Source: Winogradskyella sp. (lineage in GTDB: Bacteria; Bacteroidota; Bacteroidia; Flavobacteriales; Flavobacteriaceae). From it: a stretch of 64,000 bases of DNA. The position numbers and the translations under genes were made by a program. The stretch is from assembly GCF_003712105.1 (NCBI RefSeq), contig NZ_RHLG01000001.1, forward strand, positions 248,001 to 312,000, read 5' to 3'. The notes below the pieces were generated by a model that made no database searches, was not told the DNA's origin, and saw only the letters and a program-made list of their open reading frames with translations. Below are positions 19,076-28,904 of the stretch, piece by piece. Each line of letters opens with the position of its first letter. Positions within the stretch are counted from its first letter, which is position 1.

Positions 19076-20005
19076 TTATTTATAGATAGAAACCTCTTCT
19101 ATTCCATCAGAAGATTTGCTAGCTCTATACATGCCTTCGGTATTAAATGGCATGGCAATATTTCCTTGAGCATCAACAGCAATTAATCCACCATCACCAT
19201 TGATTTCTAAAATACGTTTGTAGATCACTTCATTCGAAGCTTCTTCTAGAGACAAACCTTTGTGTTCCATTAAACAAGAGACATCATAAGCGACTACACC
19301 ACGAATAAAAAACTCACCACTACCAGTGCAGCTTACTGCACAAGTAGAATTATTAGCATAATTACCAGCACCTATCATTGGGCTATCGCCAACACGACCC
19401 CATTTTTTATTGGTCATTCCACCAGTAGACGTAGCTGCAGCTATGCTTCCATTTTGATCACATGCCACTGCGCCAACAGTGCCAAATTTTGAATCTTTCT
19501 TTACACTGTGGTCTAATTGAAAACTATCTGTGTCTCTAATTTCTAACCATTGCTGATGACGAAAATCGTCATGAAAATATTCAGCATCTTCAAGTTTGTA
19601 TTTCAATTGATTTGCAAACTGCATTGCGCCTTCACCTGCTAAAAATACATGCTCACTTTTTTCCATAACATCTTTAGCTAAATGCACTGGGTTTTTAATT
19701 CCTGTGACTAGCGAAACAGCACCAGCATTTAAGGTTTTACCATCCATAATAGCTGCATCCATTTCGTGTGTGCCTTCAGCAGTAAAAACAGAACCCTTGC
19801 CAGCATTAAACAAAGGAGAATCTTCTAGCAACCGTACTGCTTCAGTAACCGCATCAATGGCCGAATGGCCCTTTTTTAACACCTTAAAGCCTTCATTCAA
19901 AGCTAATTTTAAAGCAGATTTATAGTTTGCCTCAAGCTCAGGAGTCATCATTCCTTTTACTAATGTTCCAGCACCACCATGTATGGCAATTGAATAGGTT
20001 TGCAT
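19076..20005 (-). CDS. iaaA: Isoaspartyl peptidase / plant-type L-asparaginase
   Basis: MQTYSIAIHGGAGTL..., autocleavage region SKFGTVGAVACDQNGSIAAATSTGGMTNK. Confidence 0.92.
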   Translation of the reverse strand: MQTYSIAIHGGAGTLVKGMMTPELEANYKSALKLALNEGFKVLKKGHSAIDAVTEAVRLLEDSPLFNAGKGSVFTAEGTHEMDAAIMDGKTLNAGAVSLVTGIKNPVHLAKDVMEKSEHVFLAGEGAMQFANQLKYKLEDAEYFHDDFRHQQWLEIRDTDSFQLDHSVKKDSKFGTVGAVACDQNGSIAAATSTGGMTNKKWGRVGDSPMIGAGNYANNSTCAVSCTGSGEFFIRGVVAYDVSCLMEHKGLSLEEASNEVIYKRILEINGDGGLIAVDAQGNIAMPFNTEGMYRASKSSDGIEEVSIYK

Positions 20006-20093
20006 ACTTTATATTTGATTGCCGAAAATTACAAATTGATTTTAAATAAACTCTTAAGTTTTTGTAGATTTATAGACTTCAAAATTAGTTTTC

Positions 20094-22943
20094 ATGTCAG
20101 ACCAAAAACGTCTTTTTCTCGTTGATGCATATGCATTAATTTTTCGTGGCTATTATGCTTTTATAAAGAATCCTAGAATCAATTCTAAAGGGGAAGATAC
20201 CTCAGCCATAATGGGTTTTATGAACTCGCTTTTAGATGTGATAAAGCGCGAACGTCCGGATCATTTGGCGGTTTGCTTTGATAAAGGCGGTAGTGTTGAC
20301 CGTGTAGAGATGTACGGCGAATACAAAGCCAATCGTGATGAAACACCTGAAGGTATAAAAACGGCTGTGCCATATATCTATGAGATTTTAAAAGCAATGC
20401 ATATTCCTATTATTTTCAAAGAAGGTTATGAAGCAGATGATGTTATTGGCACACTGTCTAGACAAGCAGAAAAGGAAGGCTTTAAAACTTTTATGGTAAC
20501 ACCAGACAAGGATTTTGCACAGTTGGTTACCCATAATATTTTTATGTACAGACCTGTGTTCGGAGGCGGTTATGAAACATGGGGAATTCCTGAAGTGCAA
20601 AAGAAATTTGAAGTAGAAGACCCAATGCAAGTCATTGACTTTTTAGGTATGATGGGCGACTCGTCCGATAATATACCAGGGCTTCCTGGAGTGGGCGAAA
20701 AAACAGCTAAGAAATTCATCAACCAATTTGGCAGCATGGAAGGTTTATTGGCAAATACTGACCAGCTTAAAGGGAAAATGAAAGAAAAAGTTGAAGCTAA
20801 TGGTGAACTTGGTTTATTATCAAAGAAACTAGCAACTATAATGCTAGATGTCCCTGTGGAATTTGATGCTAAAGATTTTGAACTCTCTGAGCCTGATATT
20901 GAAAAAGTAAAGCAAATTTTTCAGGACTTAGAGTTTAGACGTCTTACTGAAAACTTTATAAAAACATTTGCACCTCAAGAAGAAAGCTCCGATACCTCAA
21001 CTGTCGAAAAATCTTCGTCACCTAAACCAACACCAAAAGCTAAACAAGCAGCAGGCGCAGGACAGTTTTCACTTTTTGGCGGAGATACAACTGATACTGC
21101 AAATGCAGAAACCACATCTACTTATACAAGAAAAACAGCAGAAACTACATCTCATTTTTACCAAAGTGTAGCTTCTGGCATGGCAACTAAACTATTTGTC
21201 AAAAATTTAATGAATCAGACTTCAGTGTGTTTTGATACAGAAACCACAAGCATTAATCCATTAGTTGCTGAGTTGGTGGGTATTGCATTCTCTTGGGAAA
21301 CTGGAAAAGGATTTTACATTCCGTTCCCTGAAGATAGAGATGAAGCACAATCACTTATTGAAGAACTTCGCCCATTTTTTGAAAATGAAGCTATTGAAAA
21401 AATTGGTCAGAACTTAAAATATGACATTAAGGTCTTAGCTAAATATAATATTCAGGTTAAAGGAAAGCTGTTCGATACCATGTTAGCACATTACCTAATT
21501 AACCCTGATATGCGTCATAATATGGATGTATTGGCAGAAACTTATCTCAATTATACACCAATATCTATTACAGAATTGATTGGTAAAAAAGGGAAAAATC
21601 AATTGTCTATGCGCCAAGTACCTTTAGATAAGCAAACTGAATATGCGGTTGAAGATGCAGACATTACGCTCCAGTTGAAAGAACATTTTGAAAAAGAACT
21701 AGGCGAAGCCAATACCAAAAAGCTCTTTGACGATATCGAAGTGCCATTACTTAGGGTATTGGCAGATATGGAATTAGAAGGTATAAATCTTGATAAAGGA
21801 TTTTTAAACTCACTTTCTGATGAATTAACTGCCGATATTGCTAATCTTGAAAAAAGTATTTATAACACTGCAGGAGAAGAATTCAATATTGCTTCACCAA
21901 AACAATTAGGCGTGATTTTGTTTGAAAAAATGAAACTCGTTGACAAACCTAAAAAAACTAAAACTGGTCAATATTCAACGGCTGAAGATGTGCTAAGCTA
22001 TTTGGCAAAAGACCATGAAATTATTCAGAATATTTTAGAATTTAGGGGTTTATCTAAACTAAAAAGTACCTATGTCGATGCATTACCTGAGCAAGTTAAT
22101 ACCACGACCAACAGAGTACATACAGATTACATGCAAACTGTTGCAGCTACCGGACGCTTAAGTAGTAATAACCCTAACTTACAGAATATTCCAATACGTA
22201 CAGAACGCGGTCGCCAAGTTCGAAAAGCATTCGTACCGCGTGATGCAGATTACACATTGCTAGCTGCGGATTATTCGCAAATAGAGTTACGTATCATTGC
22301 CGCTTTAAGTGAGGAAGAAACCATGATTTCGGCTTTTAAAAATGGAGAAGATATTCATGCATCTACGGCTTCAAAAGTATTTAATGTACCTATTTCTGAA
22401 GTTACAAGAGAGCAACGTAGTAATGCCAAAACGGTAAACTTCGGGATTATCTATGGTGTTTCGGCTTTTGGATTAAGCAATCAGACGAATTTAACACGTT
22501 CAGAATCTAAAGAACTAATTGACACTTACTATGCAACATACCCGAAGTTACGTAATTATATTCAAGACCAAGTTGATTTTGCAAGAGACAATGGTTATGT
22601 ACAAACTGTTTTAGGTCGCCGTCGTTATTTAAAAGATATCAACTCCCGTAATGCTGTGGTTCGGGGCGCAGCAGAGCGAAATGCAGTTAATGCACCAATT
22701 CAGGGTAGCGCTGCTGATATCATTAAAATTGCAATGATTAATATTCACAAGAAACTACAAGCTTCGGATTTTAAATCTAAAATGCTATTGCAAGTACATG
22801 ACGAATTGGTATTTGATGTATATAAACCCGAGCTAGAGTCTATGAAATCACTCATTAAAACCGAAATGGAAAACGCCTATCAGTTATCTGTTCCTTTAGA
22901 TGTTGATCTCGATATAGGCGATAATTGGTTAGAGGCACATTAA
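20094..22943 (+). CDS. polA: DNA polymerase I
   Basis: 5'-3' exo, 3'-5' exo and family A polymerase motifs (DYSQIELRIIAALS, VHDELVFDV). Confidence 0.97.
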   Translation: MSDQKRLFLVDAYALIFRGYYAFIKNPRINSKGEDTSAIMGFMNSLLDVIKRERPDHLAVCFDKGGSVDRVEMYGEYKANRDETPEGIKTAVPYIYEILKAMHIPIIFKEGYEADDVIGTLSRQAEKEGFKTFMVTPDKDFAQLVTHNIFMYRPVFGGGYETWGIPEVQKKFEVEDPMQVIDFLGMMGDSSDNIPGLPGVGEKTAKKFINQFGSMEGLLANTDQLKGKMKEKVEANGELGLLSKKLATIMLDVPVEFDAKDFELSEPDIEKVKQIFQDLEFRRLTENFIKTFAPQEESSDTSTVEKSSSPKPTPKAKQAAGAGQFSLFGGDTTDTANAETTSTYTRKTAETTSHFYQSVASGMATKLFVKNLMNQTSVCFDTETTSINPLVAELVGIAFSWETGKGFYIPFPEDRDEAQSLIEELRPFFENEAIEKIGQNLKYDIKVLAKYNIQVKGKLFDTMLAHYLINPDMRHNMDVLAETYLNYTPISITELIGKKGKNQLSMRQVPLDKQTEYAVEDADITLQLKEHFEKELGEANTKKLFDDIEVPLLRVLADMELEGINLDKGFLNSLSDELTADIANLEKSIYNTAGEEFNIASPKQLGVILFEKMKLVDKPKKTKTGQYSTAEDVLSYLAKDHEIIQNILEFRGLSKLKSTYVDALPEQVNTTTNRVHTDYMQTVAATGRLSSNNPNLQNIPIRTERGRQVRKAFVPRDADYTLLAADYSQIELRIIAALSEEETMISAFKNGEDIHASTASKVFNVPISEVTREQRSNAKTVNFGIIYGVSAFGLSNQTNLTRSESKELIDTYYATYPKLRNYIQDQVDFARDNGYVQTVLGRRRYLKDINSRNAVVRGAAERNAVNAPIQGSAADIIKIAMINIHKKLQASDFKSKMLLQVHDELVFDVYKPELESMKSLIKTEMENAYQLSVPLDVDLDIGDNWLEAH

Positions 22944-22982
22944 CCATTCATTTTTTTGAAGTAATATTGCATCATAAGTAAT

Positions 22983-23939
22983 ATGAGTATTATTTCAAAA
23001 GACATATCAAAAGCAGTCGCTATTCTTAATCAAGATGAGCTTGTGGCCATCCCGACCGAAACAGTTTACGGATTGGCAGGCAATATCTATTCTGAAAAGG
23101 CGATTAAATTGATTTTTGAAACCAAACAACGCCCGCTTTTTAATCCGTTAATTGTACATATTTCATCAGCTGATTATTTAAAAAACATTGTAGCTCATGT
23201 GCCAGAAAAGGCCAAACTATTAGCAGATGCTTTTTGGCCTGGTCCAATTACGCTAGTGCTTAAAAAGAAAGCTATTATACCAGATTTAATAACTGCAGGT
23301 AAAGATACCGTAGCCGTAAGAATGCCCAATCATCCGTTGACTTTAGAGCTTTTAAATCAGTTAGATTTTCCCTTAGCAGCACCAAGCGCAAACCCTTTTA
23401 ATAGAATAAGTCCAACCAAACCAGAACATGTTGAGCAGTACTTTAAAAATCAGCTGAAAATAGTTTTAGATGGTGGCGCATGTAAAAGTGGCATTGAGTC
23501 AACTATTATTGGTTTTGAAAATGATGAACCTATTGTCTATCGTTTAGGCTCAACATCTCTTGAAGCCATTGAACAAGTCGTTGGTGAAATAGAAGTAAAA
23601 AACAGGAAAGAAGAAGCCCCAAATGCGCCAGGCATGTTAGCAAGACACTATGCCCCTAAAACCAAGACGATTCTTTCAAATAATCTCGAAGAAACTATTC
23701 TTAAAAATAAAGGACAACGGATTGGTGTATTGGCCTTTAAAAATATGGCTTCTAGTAATGATATTGCATTTCAAATTGTACTATCTAAAACAGGTAATTT
23801 TGCTGAAGCTGCATCTAAACTATATGATGCGCTTCATAAGTTAGACGACCAAAATCTAGATCTTATAATTGCTGAAAAACTTCCTAATAAAAACCTCGGG
23901 AAATCTATAAACGATCGTCTTCAACGCGCAACAAAGTAA
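22983..23939 (+). CDS. tsaC: L-threonylcarbamoyladenylate synthase
   Basis: VAIPTETVYGLAGN...KQRPLFNPLIVH...WPGPITLVL; Sua5-like C-terminal extension. Confidence 0.92.
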   Translation: MSIISKDISKAVAILNQDELVAIPTETVYGLAGNIYSEKAIKLIFETKQRPLFNPLIVHISSADYLKNIVAHVPEKAKLLADAFWPGPITLVLKKKAIIPDLITAGKDTVAVRMPNHPLTLELLNQLDFPLAAPSANPFNRISPTKPEHVEQYFKNQLKIVLDGGACKSGIESTIIGFENDEPIVYRLGSTSLEAIEQVVGEIEVKNRKEEAPNAPGMLARHYAPKTKTILSNNLEETILKNKGQRIGVLAFKNMASSNDIAFQIVLSKTGNFAEAASKLYDALHKLDDQNLDLIIAEKLPNKNLGKSINDRLQRATK

Positions 23940-24003
23940 TTAGCAGGTTCCTTAAAGTTCTCATCCTACAAAAAATCTTGTATTTTTATAAGGCTAAATA
24001 TTT

Positions 24004-24915
24004 ATGAATCACACCGAATTTAGAAATACCTTTTTCAAACTACCTAAAGCAGATGTGCATAGCCATTTGCATTTAGCAGGCTCACAAAAGCGCTTTTTCG
24101 AAAAATACCCTAATGCTAATCTCACTTTCCCAAAAACCTATGATGGTCTTACCGGAATGATAGACTTTATCTACGGCCATTTAAACACCATCATGGTTAA
24201 AGGCGAAGACGTAATAAACTTTATGGAAATAGCGATTGAGAGTGCAATTGATGACAATGTAACGCTTCTCGAAGCCAGTGTAGATTTAAACTTAGCACGT
24301 TTTTTTGATGATTCAATAGAGCGTGTTATTGAGATTACTAAAACACTAAAGGACAAGTATAAATCCGATATAGACTTTAAACCTGACTTAGGCGTGAACA
24401 AGGATTTGGAGATAGAAAAAGTATATACAAACGGCCTAAAATGCTTAGAGAGTGGTGCATTTCATGGTGTAGATTTGTACGGCCAAGAAGTTGGTAAAGA
24501 CCTGAATCCTTTTGTTAAGTTTTACGATATAGCAAAAGATATGGGCTTAAAAACTAAGGTTCACATCGGTGAGTTTTCGGATACCGAAAGTATAGAGCAT
24601 ACCATTAATCTATTAGCTCCAGATGAGTTGCAACATGGCATTCGAGCTGTTGAGTCTGAAAAAACTGTAGCCCTAATTAGAGATAATAACATACGGCTTA
24701 ACATATGTCCAACAAGTAATGTTATGCTAGGTGCTGTTGATAGTTTGAAGGCACATCCCATCCGTCAATTATTAGACAATAACATAAAAGTATGTATCAA
24801 TACCGATGATCTAATTCTATTTAATGCCAATGTCACAGATGAGTTTGTAAAACTCTTTGAAACAGGACTTTTTACTTCTGATGAATTAGATAGGATTAGG
24901 CTTAATGCATTTTGA
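24004..24915 (+). CDS. Adenosine deaminase family protein
   Basis: PKADVHSHLHLAGS, HIGEF, NICPTSNVMLG, INTDDLILF; C-terminus ends abruptly (see findings). Confidence 0.88.
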   Translation: MNHTEFRNTFFKLPKADVHSHLHLAGSQKRFFEKYPNANLTFPKTYDGLTGMIDFIYGHLNTIMVKGEDVINFMEIAIESAIDDNVTLLEASVDLNLARFFDDSIERVIEITKTLKDKYKSDIDFKPDLGVNKDLEIEKVYTNGLKCLESGAFHGVDLYGQEVGKDLNPFVKFYDIAKDMGLKTKVHIGEFSDTESIEHTINLLAPDELQHGIRAVESEKTVALIRDNNIRLNICPTSNVMLGAVDSLKAHPIRQLLDNNIKVCINTDDLILFNANVTDEFVKLFETGLFTSDELDRIRLNAF

Positions 24916-24993
24916 GGTAAGTGCCTTTGCTTTATATGATAAGTAGAATAAAAACAGTTGGTAGTAATTTGAAAAAAGACTGAAAAACTAACA

Positions 24994-25578
24994 TTGCATC
25001 CATTTAGAAAATACATATTAAACTATAATACGCTTAACGAAGACGAATGGCAACTGATTGAAAAATGTCTTAGTAGAAAGCACTATAAAAAAGGTGATGT
25101 TATCCTTGAAAGCGGCAAAATTTGTCGAAAACTGTACTTTTTAGAAGAAGGCTTTTTAAAATTCTATGTATTTCGAGATGGAGAAAAAGTGTCTAAATTT
25201 TTCACGGAAGCACCATATTGTTTTACATCTCAAAGAAGCTTCACAACTGATACTCCGACAAATGATAATATTGAAGCATTACAAGACTCCGTAGTTTGGG
25301 AAATGTCAAAAGAAAAGGCATTTCAATTATTAGAGCTTCCTCATTGGAGCGAGTTTGTACGGAAACTAATTCAAGAAGTGCAATTCTATACCGAACAGAT
25401 TTTAGAAGAGGCTCAAAATAATACAGCCGAAGAACGATATAAGAAGTTAGTGGAAGAGAAAAGCTCTATACTAGAAAACGCTCCGCTAAAAGATATTGCT
25501 AGCTACCTTGGCATAGCACCACAATCTTTAAGTAGAATTCGAAAAAAATATTGGACTGACCAACGGAAGTTAACATAG
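24994..25578 (+). CDS. Crp/Fnr-family transcriptional regulator
   Basis: Cyclic-nucleotide-binding-like N-terminus, PLKDIASYLGIAPQSLSRIRKKY HTH; TTG start. Confidence 0.87.
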   Translation: MHPFRKYILNYNTLNEDEWQLIEKCLSRKHYKKGDVILESGKICRKLYFLEEGFLKFYVFRDGEKVSKFFTEAPYCFTSQRSFTTDTPTNDNIEALQDSVVWEMSKEKAFQLLELPHWSEFVRKLIQEVQFYTEQILEEAQNNTAEERYKKLVEEKSSILENAPLKDIASYLGIAPQSLSRIRKKYWTDQRKLT

Positions 25579-25626
25579 GTGCAGTGTATAAGAGCTGTTA
25601 ATCATGACATTTGCAAAAAAAGAACT

Positions 25627-26115
25627 ATGCGATTAACAATTTTTATTCTTATGACCACTATTGCCACAGCACTCAATGCTCAAAACAAAGTGCCAACTAA
25701 TAAGCATTTTTGGCTTTCTATGGAGACTTCTGCCTCACCTGAAGCTATCTGGAACATTTGGACAGATGTACCTAATTGGAAAGCTTGGGATACAGGCTTA
25801 AAAAATGCTTCAATTAAAGATGATTTTCATCTTGGGGCTAAAGGAATTATCATTTCTTTAGAAGGCCGTAAATCCAAATTTAAAGTGGTAGAATATGACG
25901 AGGGACAGTCATATACTTACAAAACTAAACTACCATTAGGAAGCCTCTACGTAAAACGGTATCTATCTTCAAAAAACGGGAAAACCATATTCACGCACGA
26001 AGTTTGGTTTAAAGGGCTTACAGGTGGCATTTTTGCAAAAGCGTTTGGAGATAAATTCAGAAATATGCTTCCAGATGTGCTTGGTAAAATTAAAGAAATT
26101 GCTGAGTCGAGATGA
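25627..26115 (+). CDS. Secreted SRPBCC-family protein
   Basis: Signal peptide MRLTIFILMTTIATALNAQ then ETSASPEAIWNIWTDVPNWKAWDTGLK; ORF opens at 25579. Confidence 0.78.
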   Translation: MRLTIFILMTTIATALNAQNKVPTNKHFWLSMETSASPEAIWNIWTDVPNWKAWDTGLKNASIKDDFHLGAKGIIISLEGRKSKFKVVEYDEGQSYTYKTKLPLGSLYVKRYLSSKNGKTIFTHEVWFKGLTGGIFAKAFGDKFRNMLPDVLGKIKEIAESR

Positions 26116-26474
26116 AGCTAATGTACCTCGCTAACATAGTTGTTGCAGGAGTTATAAGTCTTACAAGTTTATTTTATCCTAAAACAGCTCAAAGAACTGT
26201 TTTCACTGGAGCTTTTCAATACTCAGAAGCCATACGATTAGTTGGAGCTTTGTGGTTAGCAATTTTTCTGCTATCAATTGTTGGTTTGTTTTATCCTAAA
26301 CAAATGAGTTTAGTATTTGTATTTCAGCTTATCTACAAATCAAGCTGGTTATTGATCGTAGCACTACCTGCTTTTCTGAATAACCAACAATATCCAAAAG
26401 CAATGGCGCTATTTTTTATGGTGTGGGTTGTACTATTACCTTTTGTAATTCCATGGAAATCCCTCATAAATTAA
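26112..26474 (+). CDS. Small membrane protein
   Basis: 120 aa, about four hydrophobic segments, 4-bp overlap with the upstream gene. Confidence 0.7.
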   Translation: MKLMYLANIVVAGVISLTSLFYPKTAQRTVFTGAFQYSEAIRLVGALWLAIFLLSIVGLFYPKQMSLVFVFQLIYKSSWLLIVALPAFLNNQQYPKAMALFFMVWVVLLPFVIPWKSLIN

Positions 26475-26611
26475 AAACTACGTTTTAAAACCCAAAAAAC
26501 ATTATTAGTTGCATTCCATTGGCATTCACTAATTGTAAGCACAAAATTACCTTCACCCAATACTTTATAGTTTTTGGTGTATTTAAGGACAATTTTTACG
26601 CAGTCCACGTT
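26471..26611 (-). pseudogene. Protein-coding remnant of unknown family
   Basis: Minus frame NVDCVKIVLKYTKNYKVLGEGNFVLTISECQWNATNNVFWVLKRSF* preceded by an in-frame stop and lacking a start. Confidence 0.4.
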
Positions 26612-26840
26612 CTAATAAAAAATCTTTAGCTCATAATGTCTATGATTAATACCGATCTCACCGAATATTAGACTACCCGACCACTTATTACATTACTCTT
26701 GTTTCTTACAAGAACAATTATTTAAATTCATTAGTAGAAATCATAGCAAAGACCGTTACCTACAATTTGAAAAACATATGGGTCAAAATAGACTGACGAT
26801 CTAAGAATGATTGAAAATGCACCTCATAAAACATAAAATC

Positions 26841-27326
26841 ATGAAAAATTTAAAACGCCTATTGTTGACTTTTTTGATAACAGTATCATTCTCTAATTGT
26901 ACTGAACAAACAAAATCTACTATTGAACAAGAAAACATTTCTGAGCATTTTGAAAAAGTTCAAAATGAACTTAGGATTGAATTAGACTCAAAAAATAATC
27001 CAGCATTAGACATATGTAATGAATTCGCTAAATCATCTAATATTGAGAAATCTATTTTACAACGGGATATGACATTAAGCTATGAAAAGATTAAAGAGCG
27101 AAGTAAATTAGTTGCATTAGGGAAATTATCTAATGAGGAATACTTCAATGATGTAAATGGTTCTATGGACGAGCATAATGGGTTTAAGACAGAATTAGGT
27201 AAATTAATATCTAATTATTACAAACAAAAACATAAAAGCAAGGCGTTCATCGAAACACTTGCCTACGAAAAATTTAAAGAAGCTCAGGAACTAAATTCAG
27301 AATTAAAAAAATATGATAAAGAATAA
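26841..27326 (+). CDS. Hypothetical lipoprotein
   Basis: MKNLKRLLLTFLITVSFSNC lipobox; ORF can begin at 26811. Confidence 0.6.
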   Translation: MKNLKRLLLTFLITVSFSNCTEQTKSTIEQENISEHFEKVQNELRIELDSKNNPALDICNEFAKSSNIEKSILQRDMTLSYEKIKERSKLVALGKLSNEEYFNDVNGSMDEHNGFKTELGKLISNYYKQKHKSKAFIETLAYEKFKEAQELNSELKKYDKE

Positions 27327-27570
27327 AAAAAAATTATCAATAGCATTGACTATGATATTTGGTATATCATTTAGTCAACAATTTCAAAATAATTATTGTG
27401 ATTTGGACTGTTTGGAAGAAGCCTTTGAACTTTCTGAAGGTATAATTGAGGGTTATGGCGGACACCAACAAGCCTATGAACATTTTGAAATTATTTATGA
27501 TATGTGTACTGCTATTTTTTGTAACCAAGATGGAAGCTATAGTAATGAGTCTGACAATCCTCGTAACTAA
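27313..27570 (+). CDS. Small secreted hypothetical protein, Cys-containing
   Basis: 85 aa; signal-like N-terminus ...LTMIFGISFSQ; four cysteines in the mature part; overlaps previous gene by 14 nt. Confidence 0.5.
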   Translation: MIKNKKKLSIALTMIFGISFSQQFQNNYCDLDCLEEAFELSEGIIEGYGGHQQAYEHFEIIYDMCTAIFCNQDGSYSNESDNPRN

Positions 27571-27733
27571 TAACTGCACATAACACTGCGTATAAAGCAT
27601 TGCAATTGGCCCCGATGCCAATAGCTCTTGGGACTAATTGGAATTCCGGGTCTTTTTACTAAATTTATAGTTAAGACAAGAATAATCTTGCGGATTTTTC
27701 CGAATCCTACCATACACAAACCCATTGTAAAAC

Positions 27734-28900
27734 ATGACCAGACAAGAATTTATAAAAATGTGTGGCTTGCTAGGAATTAGCATTCCTTTTCAATCTGTAT
27801 TAACATCTTATAAGTCTTCCGAAGAAACTAGCAAATCTAACTTTAAAGGGAACGTATTGATTATTGGAGCTGGTGCTGCTGGTCTTACTGCTGGGCATTT
27901 ATTACGTCAAAAAGGAATTGAGTTCCAAATCTTAGAAGCCTCTTCTGTATACGGCGGTAGAATGAAAAGAACATTAGATTTTGTAGACTTCCCTATTCCA
28001 TTAGGTGGCGAATGGCTACATGTAGAAAAAGGCGTTTTAAGTGAAATTATAAATGACCCATCCGTACCAATTAATGTTAAAACCAAACCTTATGATATGG
28101 ATGTGGATTATGCCTTATATGAAGGAGAAGAAGTCTATTTAAAAGATATAGGCTTTAAAATTGACCAGAAGTTCATAAATTCCTCGTGGTTTGATTTTTT
28201 TGAGCAATACGTTGTCCCATCTGTACAAAATAATATATTGTTTAATGCGGTTGTTAAGTCTATTGACTACTCTAAGGATAAGATATTTGTAAACACATCA
28301 AATGGTGAATTTACAGCAGATAAGATTATAATCACTACACCTGTAAAACTATTACAAACGGGTTCTATTGCATTTACACCTCAACTACCCGAACACAAAA
28401 GAGAAGCTATAAATGACGTGACTGTTTGGGATGGCTTTAAAGCATTTATAGAGTTTTCAGAAAAGTTTTATCCTGCTGCAATTGGCTTCGATATTGGCTC
28501 CGATAGAGATGGCGAAAAACTATATTATGATGCGGCTTATGGGCAGAATTCCAATAGACATGTTTTAGGTTTATTCACCGTTGGTTCAGGTACGCTTCCG
28601 TACAGAGAATTATCCGATAAAGAACTCATTGAATATATGTTAAACGAGTTGGACGAGATTTTTGATAATAAGGCATCATCGAATTACATAAAACATACAT
28701 CGCAGAATTGGAACAAAGAGCCTTTTGCTAAAGGTGCTTATGTGTATAATTACGAAAATTGGAGACGCGTACGAACACTTGGTAAATCTGTGAGCGATAA
28801 GCTTTATTTTGCAGGAACATCTTACACCACAGGAGAAGATTGGGGCAGCGTACATACGGCTGCACGATCTGCAATTAGAGCTGTAAATGAGATAACATGA
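27734..28900 (+). CDS. Flavin monoamine oxidase-like FAD-dependent oxidoreductase
   Basis: NVLIIGAGAAGLTAGHLLRQKG; YFAGTSYTTGEDWGSVHTAARSAIRA. Confidence 0.88.
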   Translation: MTRQEFIKMCGLLGISIPFQSVLTSYKSSEETSKSNFKGNVLIIGAGAAGLTAGHLLRQKGIEFQILEASSVYGGRMKRTLDFVDFPIPLGGEWLHVEKGVLSEIINDPSVPINVKTKPYDMDVDYALYEGEEVYLKDIGFKIDQKFINSSWFDFFEQYVVPSVQNNILFNAVVKSIDYSKDKIFVNTSNGEFTADKIIITTPVKLLQTGSIAFTPQLPEHKREAINDVTVWDGFKAFIEFSEKFYPAAIGFDIGSDRDGEKLYYDAAYGQNSNRHVLGLFTVGSGTLPYRELSDKELIEYMLNELDEIFDNKASSNYIKHTSQNWNKEPFAKGAYVYNYENWRRVRTLGKSVSDKLYFAGTSYTTGEDWGSVHTAARSAIRAVNEIT

Positions 28901-28904
28901 GGCT

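Noticed and set aside
19076-20005. Treating iaaA and ansA (54257..55282) together as one asparagine-degradation operon
   Set aside because: They are 34 kb apart and belong to unrelated enzyme families; only iaaA is close to cphA/cphB.
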